IMG/VR virus record: IMGVR_UViG_3300014497_000289
Span: 1 to 38,993 of that record
Source of the DNA: a virus
Direction: 5' to 3' (one strand)
Length of the DNA stretch: 38,993 nucleotides
Shown here: positions 30,512 to 36,919 of the stretch, piece after piece
Numbering within the stretch: position 1 is the stretch's first letter
Layout: every line of letters begins with the position of its first letter
Notes under the pieces: generated by a model
Seen by the model: only the letters and a program-made list of their open reading frames with translations
What the model was told of the DNA's origin: nothing
Databases searched by the model: none
Program-made: the position numbers and the translations under genes

Positions 30512-30527
30512 ATACCGAAAACAGTTC
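30512..30527. promoter_or_regulatory. Operator, distal early-left copy
   Basis: ATACCG-AAAA-CAGTTC, a degenerate copy of the 16-bp palindrome about 40 bp upstream of the next. Confidence 0.5.
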
Positions 30528-30551
30528 GATTTAAAACAATGTGCGCATGTC

Positions 30552-30567
30552 GTACCGTATTCGGTTG
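30552..30567. promoter_or_regulatory. Operator over PL -35
   Basis: GTACCG-TATT-CGGTTG; overlaps the start of the -35 box of the early-left promoter. Confidence 0.65.
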
Positions 30568-30593
30568 CGCACACGTACCGATAACGGTACATT
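30565..30593 (+). promoter_or_regulatory. Early-left promoter (PL)
   Basis: -35 TTGCGC (30565-30570), 17-bp spacer, -10 TACATT (30588-30593). A perfect operator palindrome fills the spacer, so repressor binding would block it. Drives the plus-strand early operon from 30626. Confidence 0.7.
30575..30590. promoter_or_regulatory. Operator in PL spacer, perfect palindrome
   Basis: GTACCG-ATAA-CGGTAC, with perfectly inverted 6-bp arms; the best copy of the five and 23 bp from the copy at 30552-30567. Confidence 0.8.
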
Positions 30594-30625
30594 TACTTCA
30601 CGCCACCAACACATGGAGTGAAGAG

Positions 30626-30778
30626 ATGAACCGCTACCTGATCACCTTCGCAGACGGAGCCAGCTACGAGGCTGATGCTCGTGACTACGAAGAAGCGCAA
30701 GACGTTGCCATCGAGGCGATGGAAGACCTGGGCCTGGTGCTCGAGGCTGTTCGTTCTATCAAGCGGGTGGCGGCATGA
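30626..30778 (+). CDS. Small acidic protein, first early-left gene
   Basis: A 50-residue acidic protein (MNRYLITFADGASYEADARDYEEAQDVAIEAMEDLG...). ATG at 30626 with GGAGTGAAGAG upstream; the leader forms a CTTCAC/GTGAAG inverted repeat (30597-30601 and 30618-30623) close to the ribosome site. Not recognised. As the first gene after PL it is likely made early and in quantity; small acidic proteins in this place often act on host proteins, but the sequence gives no further clue. Its stop overlaps the next start by 4 bp. Confidence 0.65.
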   Translation: MNRYLITFADGASYEADARDYEEAQDVAIEAMEDLGLVLEAVRSIKRVAA

Positions 30779-30990
30779 GCACGGCGAAGTACATGCCGTG
30801 GCCGCGTAAGACCTACGCGAGCGGCTACCTCAACAACAGCACCGGCAAGTGGAGCGCGACCGCATGGAGCGCCGTCCCCGTGGAAGGCATCTTCACCGAC
30901 CACCGCACCGAGGCGCATGTGAAGGGCTTTGAGTCGCGGGCTGACGCCGAACACGCCGCCATCGCCAAGGCCACCGGGAGCGCATCGTGA
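30775..30990 (+). CDS. Small hypothetical early protein
   Basis: A 71-residue protein (MSTAKYMPWPRKTYASGYLNNSTGKW...SRADAEHAAIAKATGSAS), coupled to the genes on both sides by 4-bp overlaps. It has a Trp/Tyr/Pro-rich N-terminus, a central strand-like region (WSAVPVEGIFTDHRTEAHVKGFESRADAEHAA) and an Ala-rich C-terminal helix, a layout suggestive of a small beta-alpha fold. Family not recognised. Confidence 0.6.
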   Translation: MSTAKYMPWPRKTYASGYLNNSTGKWSATAWSAVPVEGIFTDHRTEAHVKGFESRADAEHAAIAKATGSAS

Positions 30991-31169
30991 GCACCGCCAA
31001 GAAGCTCACCGACCGCGAGCGCGAAGCCATCGCCACGACTCGCGCACTGGCCGCGGCCATCGCCCCTTCCCTGCTCGACGCTGAAAACGGGGACGTTGCA
31101 AGACGCCTCGCGCTCATCGCTGTTGAGCTCAACACCGCCGCGCTCAAGGCAGCCGGCACCCCCGCATGA
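30987..31169 (+). CDS. Small helical early protein
   Basis: A 60-residue Ala-rich, all-helical protein starting at GTG (overlap GTGA with the upstream stop). It has a short basic start (STAKKLTDREREAIATTRALAAAIAPS) and an Ala/Leu-rich second half. It could be a helical hairpin. Not recognised. The next gene may begin at its stop (ATGA, 31166) or, more probably, at 31208. Confidence 0.55.
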   Translation: MSTAKKLTDREREAIATTRALAAAIAPSLLDAENGDVARRLALIAVELNTAALKAAGTPA

Positions 31170-31207
31170 ACCCCGCAGTCATCCCGACAGCGATACAGGA
31201 GAAGAGC

Positions 31208-31456
31208 ATGAGCAAAAAGCAAAAAGCGACTATGACGCTGGAGCAGTGCGAAGCGCTGGCAAAAGACGTCGGTTTCAACTCGATGCGATTCGTCGCCTTC
31301 TTTCCGGTGGGCGCAAAAGATTGCACGTGGCTGGACGCATATTTCGGTCTCTTCAAAGTGGATGAACTTGGAGATGGGTTTCTGACTGTGCGCGACACCA
31401 GCGATATGTTTCCTGACCTGATGTGCGCGCCGATTGCAATGTCGGAGGCCGCATGA
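31208..31456 (+). CDS. Hypothetical early protein
   Basis: An 82-residue protein starting at the ATG at 31208, with AGGAG placed 6 nt upstream; a coupled ATG at 31166 in the same frame lacks a ribosome site, so the later start is favoured. Sequence KATMTLEQCEALAKDVGFNSMRFVAFFPVGAKDCTWLDAYFGLFKVD... looks like a small alpha/beta domain. Two Cys may matter for folding. Its stop is coupled to the next gene. Confidence 0.6.
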   Translation: MSKKQKATMTLEQCEALAKDVGFNSMRFVAFFPVGAKDCTWLDAYFGLFKVDELGDGFLTVRDTSDMFPDLMCAPIAMSEAA

Positions 31457-31689
31457 CCACCACTCCTAGTGCTGCAGGGGGTGGGGGTCTTGTGCCTCCG
31501 TCATTTCCCGCCAACGACGGTGAAGACGCCTTCTCGGCGCTGCCCGAACAGCTTTTCGGGCGAGCCCAATGGCTGGAAAAGCGCGGGCGAATCAAGGATT
31601 CGGAGCTCATGTACGCAGCAGCGGCAGAAATCCGGGAGCGCCGCCGCGACGCCATCCGATATTCCAAGGCCACGGGAGCCTCGCAATGA
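31453..31689 (+). CDS. Hypothetical early protein
   Basis: A 78-residue protein with a low-complexity Thr/Pro/Gly N-terminus (1-22) and a helical C-terminal two-thirds (EDAFSALPEQLFGRAQWLEKRGRIKDSELMYAAAAEIRERRRDA). The second half is amphipathic and highly charged. 4-bp overlaps at both ends. Not recognised. Confidence 0.6.
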   Translation: MTTTPSAAGGGGLVPPSFPANDGEDAFSALPEQLFGRAQWLEKRGRIKDSELMYAAAAEIRERRRDAIRYSKATGASQ

Positions 31690-32123
31690 CCGCCCGCCCT
31701 GAACCCACCCTTGGTGCGAATGAGCGGGAGCTCGCGAATGCTCCGCTGGCTGGCATAGACCGCGACGAAGGAATGGACCGCACCTACATCCCGCTTCCGG
31801 GCGGCTGGGAAGTTCAGACGCAGGGCAAAGGAAGCTCTTTCCGTCTGTGCGACACCAAGTCCGGTCAGCGCTGGATCATCACGGACAAGATGGTCCACAA
31901 AGCCATTGAGCAGATGGCGCGAGACGTGCATGCCGCCGCTCTCGCTGCTCCTGCAGTGGTGGTGAGTGCTGAGCCTGTGGCGGAAGTTTCGGCCGCAATG
32001 GGCTATCTGTCTGAGTTGCTGGCGGGCCTTCTGGATGAAGGCGAATGGACCGAGGCCGAGGCTCGAATTGAAGTGATCTGCCGCGCCCTTGCATCCACCA
32101 AGCCTTCCAAGGGGGCGGCATGA
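31686..32123 (+). CDS. Hypothetical early protein, two-part
   Basis: A 145-residue protein in two parts: an N-terminal globular part (about 30-80, MDRTYIPLPGGWEVQTQGKGSSFRLCDTKSGQRW, strands) and a helical, Ala-rich C-terminal part (about 85-145, MGYLSELLAGLLDEGEWTEAEARIEVICRALA), joined by an Ala/Val linker. Coupled at both ends. Not recognised, though the two-part build resembles mosaic proteins further right. Confidence 0.6.
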   Translation: MTARPEPTLGANERELANAPLAGIDRDEGMDRTYIPLPGGWEVQTQGKGSSFRLCDTKSGQRWIITDKMVHKAIEQMARDVHAAALAAPAVVVSAEPVAEVSAAMGYLSELLAGLLDEGEWTEAEARIEVICRALASTKPSKGAA

Positions 32124-32269
32124 CCCGGTATCAAGCGTTGCGCCGCATCGAGTGCGATCCGCTGACGGCCGGCGTCATTGCCCTGCTGAACTGGGCGCGT
32201 GAAGTCCCGGCTGGAACGATCGTCTTCCTGACCATCGTTCTGCACTACGACTCGTCGGAGGCTCCATGA
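32120..32269 (+). CDS. Small 49-residue early protein
   Basis: A 49-residue frame with ATG overlapping the previous stop (ATGA at 32120-32123) and its own stop overlapping the next ATG. The peptide has a basic start (MTRYQALRRIECD) and a hydrophobic second half (about 15-41, TAGVIALLNWAREVPAGTIVFLTIVLHY) that could be membrane-associated. Perfect coupling at both ends supports translation. Function unknown. Confidence 0.6.
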   Translation: MTRYQALRRIECDPLTAGVIALLNWAREVPAGTIVFLTIVLHYDSSEAP

Positions 32270-32478
32270 CCCTCGAATACCGCTGGGACGCTGGCCTCTC
32301 CGAGAAGGTCGACTGCACGTTCACCGAGGACGACGGCGCGATCTACCTCGACAAGGCCTGCATCAAGGGTGTGGACATCGCTCCGGTGTTCCTGACCGAC
32401 AAGCAGGTCGATCGCATCACTGAACTGGCCTGGGCTCACTTCGAGCGCAACCGTGACATGGAAAGGATTGCAGCATGA
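32266..32478 (+). CDS. Small acidic hypothetical protein
   Basis: A 70-residue acidic protein (LEYRWDAGLSEKVDCTFTEDDGAIYLDKACIKGVDIAPVF) with two Cys and a helical end (QVDRITELAWAHFERNRDMERIAA). Strand-rich first half, helix second half. Coupled by 4-bp overlaps at both ends. Not recognised. Confidence 0.6.
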   Translation: MTLEYRWDAGLSEKVDCTFTEDDGAIYLDKACIKGVDIAPVFLTDKQVDRITELAWAHFERNRDMERIAA

Positions 32479-32651
32479 AAGTCGAAATCGCCGCCTATGC
32501 AGTTATGGGCTGCTACTCATCGAACGGCCGCCTCTCGTTGGAGCTGGACATGAGCGCAGAGCAGATGCGCGACGCGCTGGCCTCGTTCGCTGAGCACGCC
32601 ACCGCCGAGCAGTGGGCCGAATGGCAGGCACGTATCGAGGCGACGGCATGA
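32475..32651 (+). CDS. Small 58-residue early protein
   Basis: A 58-residue protein: MKVEIAAYAVMGCYSSNGRLSLELDMSAEQM and a helical end (RDALASFAEHATAEQWAEWQARIEA). Looks like a small beta-strand pair plus one or two amphipathic helices. Both junctions are 4-bp ATGA overlaps, which mark it as real although shorter than most thresholds. Function unknown. Confidence 0.6.
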   Translation: MKVEIAAYAVMGCYSSNGRLSLELDMSAEQMRDALASFAEHATAEQWAEWQARIEATA

Positions 32652-32794
32652 AGCCCCTCGCCGCCCTCCTCTTCGTCGCTGCGGTCTACCTCATAGGTGC
32701 GATGTGCGACATCCAGATCGATGACGGTGCACATGTCATCGCTGACGACAAGAACGAAGTAATCACCGCAGCGGCTGCTGCAATCAAGGAGTAG
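32648..32794 (+). CDS. Small 48-residue exported or anchored peptide
   Basis: A 48-residue frame with an N-terminal signal-like membrane segment (MKPLAALLFVAAVYLIGAM) followed by an acidic part (DIQIDDGAHVIADDKNEV). It might be cleaved and exported to the periplasm, or membrane-anchored. ATG overlaps the upstream stop; AAGGAGTAGTG at its end serves the next gene. Unknown function. Confidence 0.55.
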   Translation: MKPLAALLFVAAVYLIGAMCDIQIDDGAHVIADDKNEVITAAAAAIKE

Positions 32795-32796
32795 TG

Positions 32797-33216
32797 ATGG
32801 ACTGGAAGCACAAAGACATGTGGTCGATCCGTGGCAAGGACTTCATGGTCCAGATAAGCCGCCACGGGGAGCCAGCGCACGAAGAACGCACGGGCTGCTA
32901 CGACGAAGAAGGGCCGCACCGCTGGTGCGTGTACGCCTACATCTACCCGAAGCATCCGCACTTCGCAGCCTTCAAGGGCACGGACTTGTGGCAGGAGGCG
33001 GCCGGAGTGCTTCCGCTGCATGCCGGCTGTTCGTTCCTCACGTATCACCGGGGGGACGAGGGCCAGATTCTGAGCGTCCAGGTTGGCTGCGACTACAACC
33101 ATCTGTACGACGATCGATTCACGCGACAGGCGACCAAGGACGAGGCCTACGAGGTCTTTGAGGATGCCGAGCAGCTGGTGGCGCAGCTCACCAACATGGT
33201 TGAGGTGTCGGCATGA
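32797..33216 (+). CDS. Hypothetical early protein (Trp/His-rich)
   Basis: A 139-residue protein starting at ATG 32797, with AAGGAG upstream; a GTG one codon earlier is possible. It is rich in Trp, His, Tyr and acidic residues (MDWKHKDMWSIRGKDFMVQISRHG, RWCVYAYIYPKHPHFAAFKGTDLWQEAAG, SVQVGCDYNHLYDDRF), suggesting a compact, strand-rich domain, with an amphipathic helix at the end. Its 3' end is coupled to the next gene. Not recognised; the His/Cys set could bind metal. Confidence 0.65.
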   Translation: MDWKHKDMWSIRGKDFMVQISRHGEPAHEERTGCYDEEGPHRWCVYAYIYPKHPHFAAFKGTDLWQEAAGVLPLHAGCSFLTYHRGDEGQILSVQVGCDYNHLYDDRFTRQATKDEAYEVFEDAEQLVAQLTNMVEVSA

Positions 33217-33392
33217 CCACCTACCGCCAACGGGAAGGCCACTGGAGCCACCAGCCTGACCCGATCGAACACGATGCCGACGACTTTTGCAACCCGGTCG
33301 GTCTCGGCCGCGCGCTGCTCGGCTATCTCGCAATCGTCCTCTTGGTTGCAGTTTGCGCTGCCATGGGGATCTACCTGGGAGGTCTGAAGTGA
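33213..33392 (+). CDS. Small single-TM peptide upstream of recombination genes
   Basis: A 59-residue frame with ATG at 33213 overlapping the upstream stop and a TGA overlapping the next GTG. The N-terminus (1-33) is polar, His/Asp-rich; residues 34-55 are a membrane segment (LLGYLAIVLLVAVCAAMGIYLGG). The coupled overlaps make it likely genuine. Function unknown. Confidence 0.65.
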   Translation: MTTYRQREGHWSHQPDPIEHDADDFCNPVGLGRALLGYLAIVLLVAVCAAMGIYLGGLK

Positions 33393-33946
33393 CCGACGAC
33401 ACCAAGACGCATTACCGCAAGGCGTTCGATTCGCCGTACCTGAGCAGCGCCGACATCACCGAACCCACGGTGCTCACCGTGCAGCGCGTCACGCTCGAGA
33501 TCGACCGCACCAAGAAGACCAAGGACCACTTCAACACGGCGTGGTTCGCTGAGCGCGAGCTGCGGCCCGGCGAGAAGCTGAAGCCAATGATCCTGAATGC
33601 GACCAACAGCAAGACCATGGCGGCGCTGGCTGGCTCGAAGTTCATCGACGACTGGCAGAACCTGCGAATCACTGTCTATGTGGACGGCTCGGTTCGGTTC
33701 GGCAAGGAGACGGTTGAAGGCCTGCGGATCAGCCCACACGCCCCGGAGAAGCGTTCCCTGACGCCCGGCATGGTCAAGGCCTGGGCGAACGCCAAGAACG
33801 CGTTCAAGCGCGACGGAAACCTGCGCCAGGTGCTGGCCCATGTTGACATGAGCCCTGAGCACCAGACCCAGCTGATGAACGAGTGCCAGGCCGACGTACC
33901 GCCCCGCACGGAGCCCACCTTCCCTCCGGCGGAGACCGCGCAGTGA
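33389..33946 (+). CDS. Recombination-module protein next to the exonuclease
   Basis: A 185-residue protein, GTG start overlapping the upstream stop (GTGA), directly before and coupled to the lambda-exo-like gene. Core features: SPYLSSADITEPTVLTVQRVTLE, KPMILNATNSKTMAALAGSKFIDDWQNLRITVYVDG, then a Lys/Arg-rich tail. In phage recombination modules a gene in this slot is usually the single-strand annealing or ssDNA-binding partner of the exonuclease; the sequence is consistent with a small OB-like or beta-rich DNA-binding domain, but I could not match it to RecT, Erf or Redbeta. Role is inference. Confidence 0.65.
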   Translation: MTDDTKTHYRKAFDSPYLSSADITEPTVLTVQRVTLEIDRTKKTKDHFNTAWFAERELRPGEKLKPMILNATNSKTMAALAGSKFIDDWQNLRITVYVDGSVRFGKETVEGLRISPHAPEKRSLTPGMVKAWANAKNAFKRDGNLRQVLAHVDMSPEHQTQLMNECQADVPPRTEPTFPPAETAQ

Positions 33947-34563
33947 TCTTCCACGACGTCGAGCAGAACTCAGAGGTCTGGGCGGCGCTGCGCTGCGGCA
34001 AGGCTACGGGCTCGAACTTCGGCTGCTTCATGGCGAACGACGGGAAGGCGTTTGGCGAGCCCGCGAAGCGCTACGCCCTGCAGATCGCGCTTGAGATCGC
34101 GACTGGGCGGAAGGCTGAGTTCAGCTTCTCGAACGAGCACACCGAGCGCGGCCACGAGCAGGAGCCGGTCGCCCGGATGCTTTACGAGCAGGAGAACTTC
34201 GTCGCGGTCAGCAACGGCGGCTTCTTCGACTGGGGAAGCTACGGCGACTCGCCGGACGGCCTGATAGGCACCGATGGCGCCGTCGAGTTCAAGTCCGTGA
34301 TCGCGCCGACGCACTACGCCACGCTGACCAGAGGCACCTTCGACCCCGCCTACCGCTGGCAACTCGTCGGGCACCTCGACTGTGCCGCCCGGGACTGGGT
34401 GGATTTCGTCAGCTACTGCTCGGACTTCCCCGAAGGCCTGCAACTGATCACACACCGCCTCCACCGCGAGGAATGCGAAGAGGAAATCAAGCGCCTGAAC
34501 GAGCGCCGCACTGAGTTCCTCGAGCTTGTCCAAACCACGTTGAAGCGCCTCAAGGCCGCCTGA
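33943..34563 (+). CDS. Lambda-exonuclease / YqaJ family nuclease
   Basis: A 206-residue restriction-endonuclease-fold nuclease. Catalytic set: E74 (GHEQEP), D105 (SPDGLIG), and E115-x-K117 (AVEFKS), with 10 residues between D and E as in lambda exo. It should digest the 5' strand of double-strand ends, leaving 3' single strands for annealing. The start is GTG overlapping the upstream stop (GTGA), so it is coupled to its probable partner. The long N-terminal reading frame upstream is not used. Likely part of a Red-type recombination system. Confidence 0.88.
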   Translation: MIFHDVEQNSEVWAALRCGKATGSNFGCFMANDGKAFGEPAKRYALQIALEIATGRKAEFSFSNEHTERGHEQEPVARMLYEQENFVAVSNGGFFDWGSYGDSPDGLIGTDGAVEFKSVIAPTHYATLTRGTFDPAYRWQLVGHLDCAARDWVDFVSYCSDFPEGLQLITHRLHREECEEEIKRLNERRTEFLELVQTTLKRLKAA

Positions 34564-34572
34564 AAGAACCCC

Positions 34573-36378
34573 ATGCCCAACACCAATGAACGAGATGCGC
34601 TGACGGCCCTGCACGGCCAAGTCATGAACATCCAAGCCGACCACGAAAAGTCGACGCTCGAATACCGCGACCGACGCGAGGCATACATCCACGGCCATCG
34701 AGACGCGCGCCACACGGCAGCCGAATTGGTCGCTGCCACCGCCCCCAATGCCGGGGCCATGCCTGCCGCAGACATTACGCCGGAGATCGAACAGCTTCGC
34801 GCGGAACAGGCGGCAAGTGTCATGCCTCTTATCGGTCCATTGCTGGACGCGTGGGAAGGATTGGATAACGACACCAAGGCCATTCTTCGAGAGGAGGCGA
34901 ACGGAATCCACAAGTACATCGGAGCCATTTGCCACGCAATGCTCGACGCACCTCACGGGGCGCAGGCGACCAGTGGCGAGATCGCCGAGGTCGCGGTTTG
35001 CTGTGGTCGGCGTGAATGCGGCGGCGAATGCGGCAACACGTGGGAAGGAACACAGGCTTCACCCAAGCACTTGGATGATCCCCGGTTGCAACAGTTATTT
35101 GGCGATGCCATTGAGGGCGCGCTCGCACTGGGCTACCAGAACAGCAGCCCGCCACCAGACGGTCATTGGCTGGCGCGCTTCTGGGACATTGGCCGAGCCG
35201 AGGCCGCCCCCAATGCCGGGGCTCCGCTGGCCGATACCTGCCAATCCTGCAATGGCGCAGGCGGGACTATGACGGGAGGCCTTTGCGCAGAGTGCTACGG
35301 CCAGGGCAGCTACTCAGGCGCCCGTGACTTTGTAGCGGACGCCACGCCGCTCACCGACAAGCACCTCAAGGACAGCGAGGACTGGGTTGTGCGCGAAACC
35401 AAGGGAGCCGGTATGCATGTGGCGTCCGTGCGGGCAATAGAGCGGCATTACCGAGCCGCCGCACCCGCGCAACAGGCCGGGGCTCCGCTGCCGGTGACGG
35501 ACGCGATGGTCGCTGCCTACCTCAAGGCCAACGACGAATACTGGCGCCGCACCGACGAACTGCCGGGCCGCGCCGACAGGTGGCGCAAGGGAACGCCCAC
35601 CGAGGCGACGCGCGAAAGCCTGACCGCAGCGCTCGCTGTGGCCGGGGCTCCGCTGCCACTGGCGCCCAGCGGCACGAACGCGACTCCGTTCGCGTGGGAG
35701 TGCAAGCTGCTTGACGAGAACGGCGACGTGCAGAAAGTCGAACTGTGCACCGGCAGCCCGATGGTGGGCGATCACGGTATCGAAGGCTGGCACTGGGTCC
35801 ACGAACCCCTCTATAAGCCCGGGACGGTGCAAGTCATCCGCAAGGTGCAGGACGCGCGCGACATGAACCACCACGGCGACTACTACCTCATGTCTGATGG
35901 TTGCGTCACCGCTGGCGCCACCCCACCCCAGGCCACTCTCCCCGCCAGTGAGGCGGTGGACAAGCGGCTCCAGCACGCCAAGACCAATGCTGACGTGGCC
36001 GCGCAATTCCTCATGGATGCGCATGCCAAGCGCCCCGAGACGTGGCTGGGGTACTACGACGATGCGCTGGTGCACATAGACACCGTGCGCAAAGACCTCG
36101 ACGCCATGTTGCTGACTGCCACCCGCACCCAGCCCCAGGCAGATGCGGCAGAGCCGGTGGCCGACCCCTTCCGTGAGCACCTTGCACGGCAGGCCGAGGG
36201 CATCAACGTGGAACAACTCGCCGCAGCCCTGACTTGGATGGGGTCCGCGCCGGCCGGCGAAGGGCAGGAGGGCTTTGTCGCGCGGCTTGCCGAGAACGTG
36301 AACCGCCTCACGCGGGCCGTGGCATCGCATAAGCGCGCCACCGAAGCACAGGCACCGGGTGCGCGGGGAGGTTCGTGA
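34573..36378 (+). CDS. Mosaic multi-module protein with AGAPL linkers
   Basis: A 601-residue protein built from short segments joined by nearly identical linkers: APNAGA (57-62), APNAGAPL (212-219), QAGAPLP (301-307) and AVAGAPLPLA (355-364). Modules between differ: about 63-211 includes a CCGRRECGGECG cluster (143-153); about 220-299 has a DnaJ-like zinc pair (CQSCNGAG and CAECYGQG, 223-245); about 308-354 is helical (AMVAAYLKANDEYW); the rest resembles tail-end domains of assorted phage hypothetical proteins. I recognise individual segments as recurring in such proteins but no overall function. Linker-coding DNA repeats are exact (see findings). Confidence 0.7.
   Translation: MPNTNERDALTALHGQVMNIQADHEKSTLEYRDRREAYIHGHRDARHTAAELVAATAPNAGAMPAADITPEIEQLRAEQAASVMPLIGPLLDAWEGLDNDTKAILREEANGIHKYIGAICHAMLDAPHGAQATSGEIAEVAVCCGRRECGGECGNTWEGTQASPKHLDDPRLQQLFGDAIEGALALGYQNSSPPPDGHWLARFWDIGRAEAAPNAGAPLADTCQSCNGAGGTMTGGLCAECYGQGSYSGARDFVADATPLTDKHLKDSEDWVVRETKGAGMHVASVRAIERHYRAAAPAQQAGAPLPVTDAMVAAYLKANDEYWRRTDELPGRADRWRKGTPTEATRESLTAALAVAGAPLPLAPSGTNATPFAWECKLLDENGDVQKVELCTGSPMVGDHGIEGWHWVHEPLYKPGTVQVIRKVQDARDMNHHGDYYLMSDGCVTAGATPPQATLPASEAVDKRLQHAKTNADVAAQFLMDAHAKRPETWLGYYDDALVHIDTVRKDLDAMLLTATRTQPQADAAEPVADPFREHLARQAEGINVEQLAAALTWMGSAPAGEGQEGFVARLAENVNRLTRAVASHKRATEAQAPGARGGS
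34739..34757 (+). repeat. Direct repeat at linker 1 (copy 1 of 2)
   Basis: ccgcccccaatgccggggc (19 bp), identical to the sequence at 35204-35222, 465 bp apart, in frame with the module gene. Encodes APNAG. Confidence 0.85.
35204..35229 (+). repeat. Direct repeat at linker 2
   Basis: Second copy of the 19-bp repeat (35204-35222), followed on by CTCCGCTG so that its right part also equals the 15-bp GCCGGGGCTCCGCTG copies at 35476 and 35641. Confidence 0.85.
35476..35490 (+). repeat. Direct repeat at linker 3
   Basis: GCCGGGGCTCCGCTG, identical to bases 35215-35229, 261 bp (87 codons) away in the same frame. Confidence 0.85.
35641..35655 (+). repeat. Direct repeat at linker 4
   Basis: GCCGGGGCTCCGCTG, third copy of the 15-bp repeat, 165 bp (55 codons) after the copy at 35476. 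All copies are in frame. Confidence 0.85.
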
Positions 36379-36635
36379 TGGGCTACCGCTATTTCCTCTC
36401 CGCGAAGCTCGGCGACGAAACGGTCGAGCGCGAAGTGACACTCGAAGCCTACTGCGCAGCCGAGCGCGCCGCCGGTTTCCGCCCCAAGCTCTGGAGCGGC
36501 GATCCGAAATACATGACCACCCCCGCGACTGGCGGATTCGGCGGAGGCGGTGTCAGCGGAAGCATGAGATGGACCGACGAGCCGCCCGCCGCCACTAAGG
36601 CACCCAGCGCAGCGAAGAAAGAAGGCCAGCCATGA
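36378..36635 (+). CDS. Hypothetical early protein
   Basis: An 85-residue protein with ATG at 36378 and GGGGAGG upstream; a GTG one codon earlier is less likely. The first half has strands and helices (MGYRYFLSAKLGDETVEREVTLEAYCAAERAAGFRPK) followed by a Gly-rich stretch (ATGGFGGGGVSG) and an Ala/Lys-rich tail. Ends with a 4-bp overlap to the next gene. Not recognised. Confidence 0.65.
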   Translation: MGYRYFLSAKLGDETVEREVTLEAYCAAERAAGFRPKLWSGDPKYMTTPATGGFGGGGVSGSMRWTDEPPAATKAPSAAKKEGQP

Positions 36636-36919
36636 CCGAACTCGTCATCTATTGGATTGGTGCGCTGGCCGTGCTGGTGGTTTTGCTCGTCGCGACTGCA
36701 CTGCTGGGTCGCATGGCATATGAGTGCGCTGAGAACGCCTGCAAGGACATTCTCCGCTTCCGCCGTCTGGCGTGGCTGCGCTACTGGACCGGGCGCCTGG
36801 AGCGTGAGGGTCTGCTGCCGCTCGATGAGCACTACCGCGCCATCAGCAAGGCCCAGCGCCCAACGGACGTGGACCAGGCCTACGAATGGGAACACGAAGC
36901 AACGAAAGGCCAGCCATGA
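36632..36919 (+). CDS. Single-TM membrane protein
   Basis: A 95-residue protein with an N-terminal membrane segment (about 4-26, LVIYWIGALAVLVVLLVATALLG) and a charged cytoplasmic C-terminal domain (about 35-95) with several Arg and Trp (FRRLAWLRYWTGRLEREG). Coupled by 4-bp overlaps on both sides. It may anchor a soluble partner or act in phage exclusion; no family recognised. Confidence 0.7.
   Translation: MTELVIYWIGALAVLVVLLVATALLGRMAYECAENACKDILRFRRLAWLRYWTGRLEREGLLPLDEHYRAISKAQRPTDVDQAYEWEHEATKGQP

Noticed and set aside
30597-30623. Inverted repeat CTTCAC/GTGAAG before the first early-left gene as a riboswitch
   Set aside because: Only six base pairs with a 16-nt loop; may affect translation but gives no evidence for a ligand-binding RNA.
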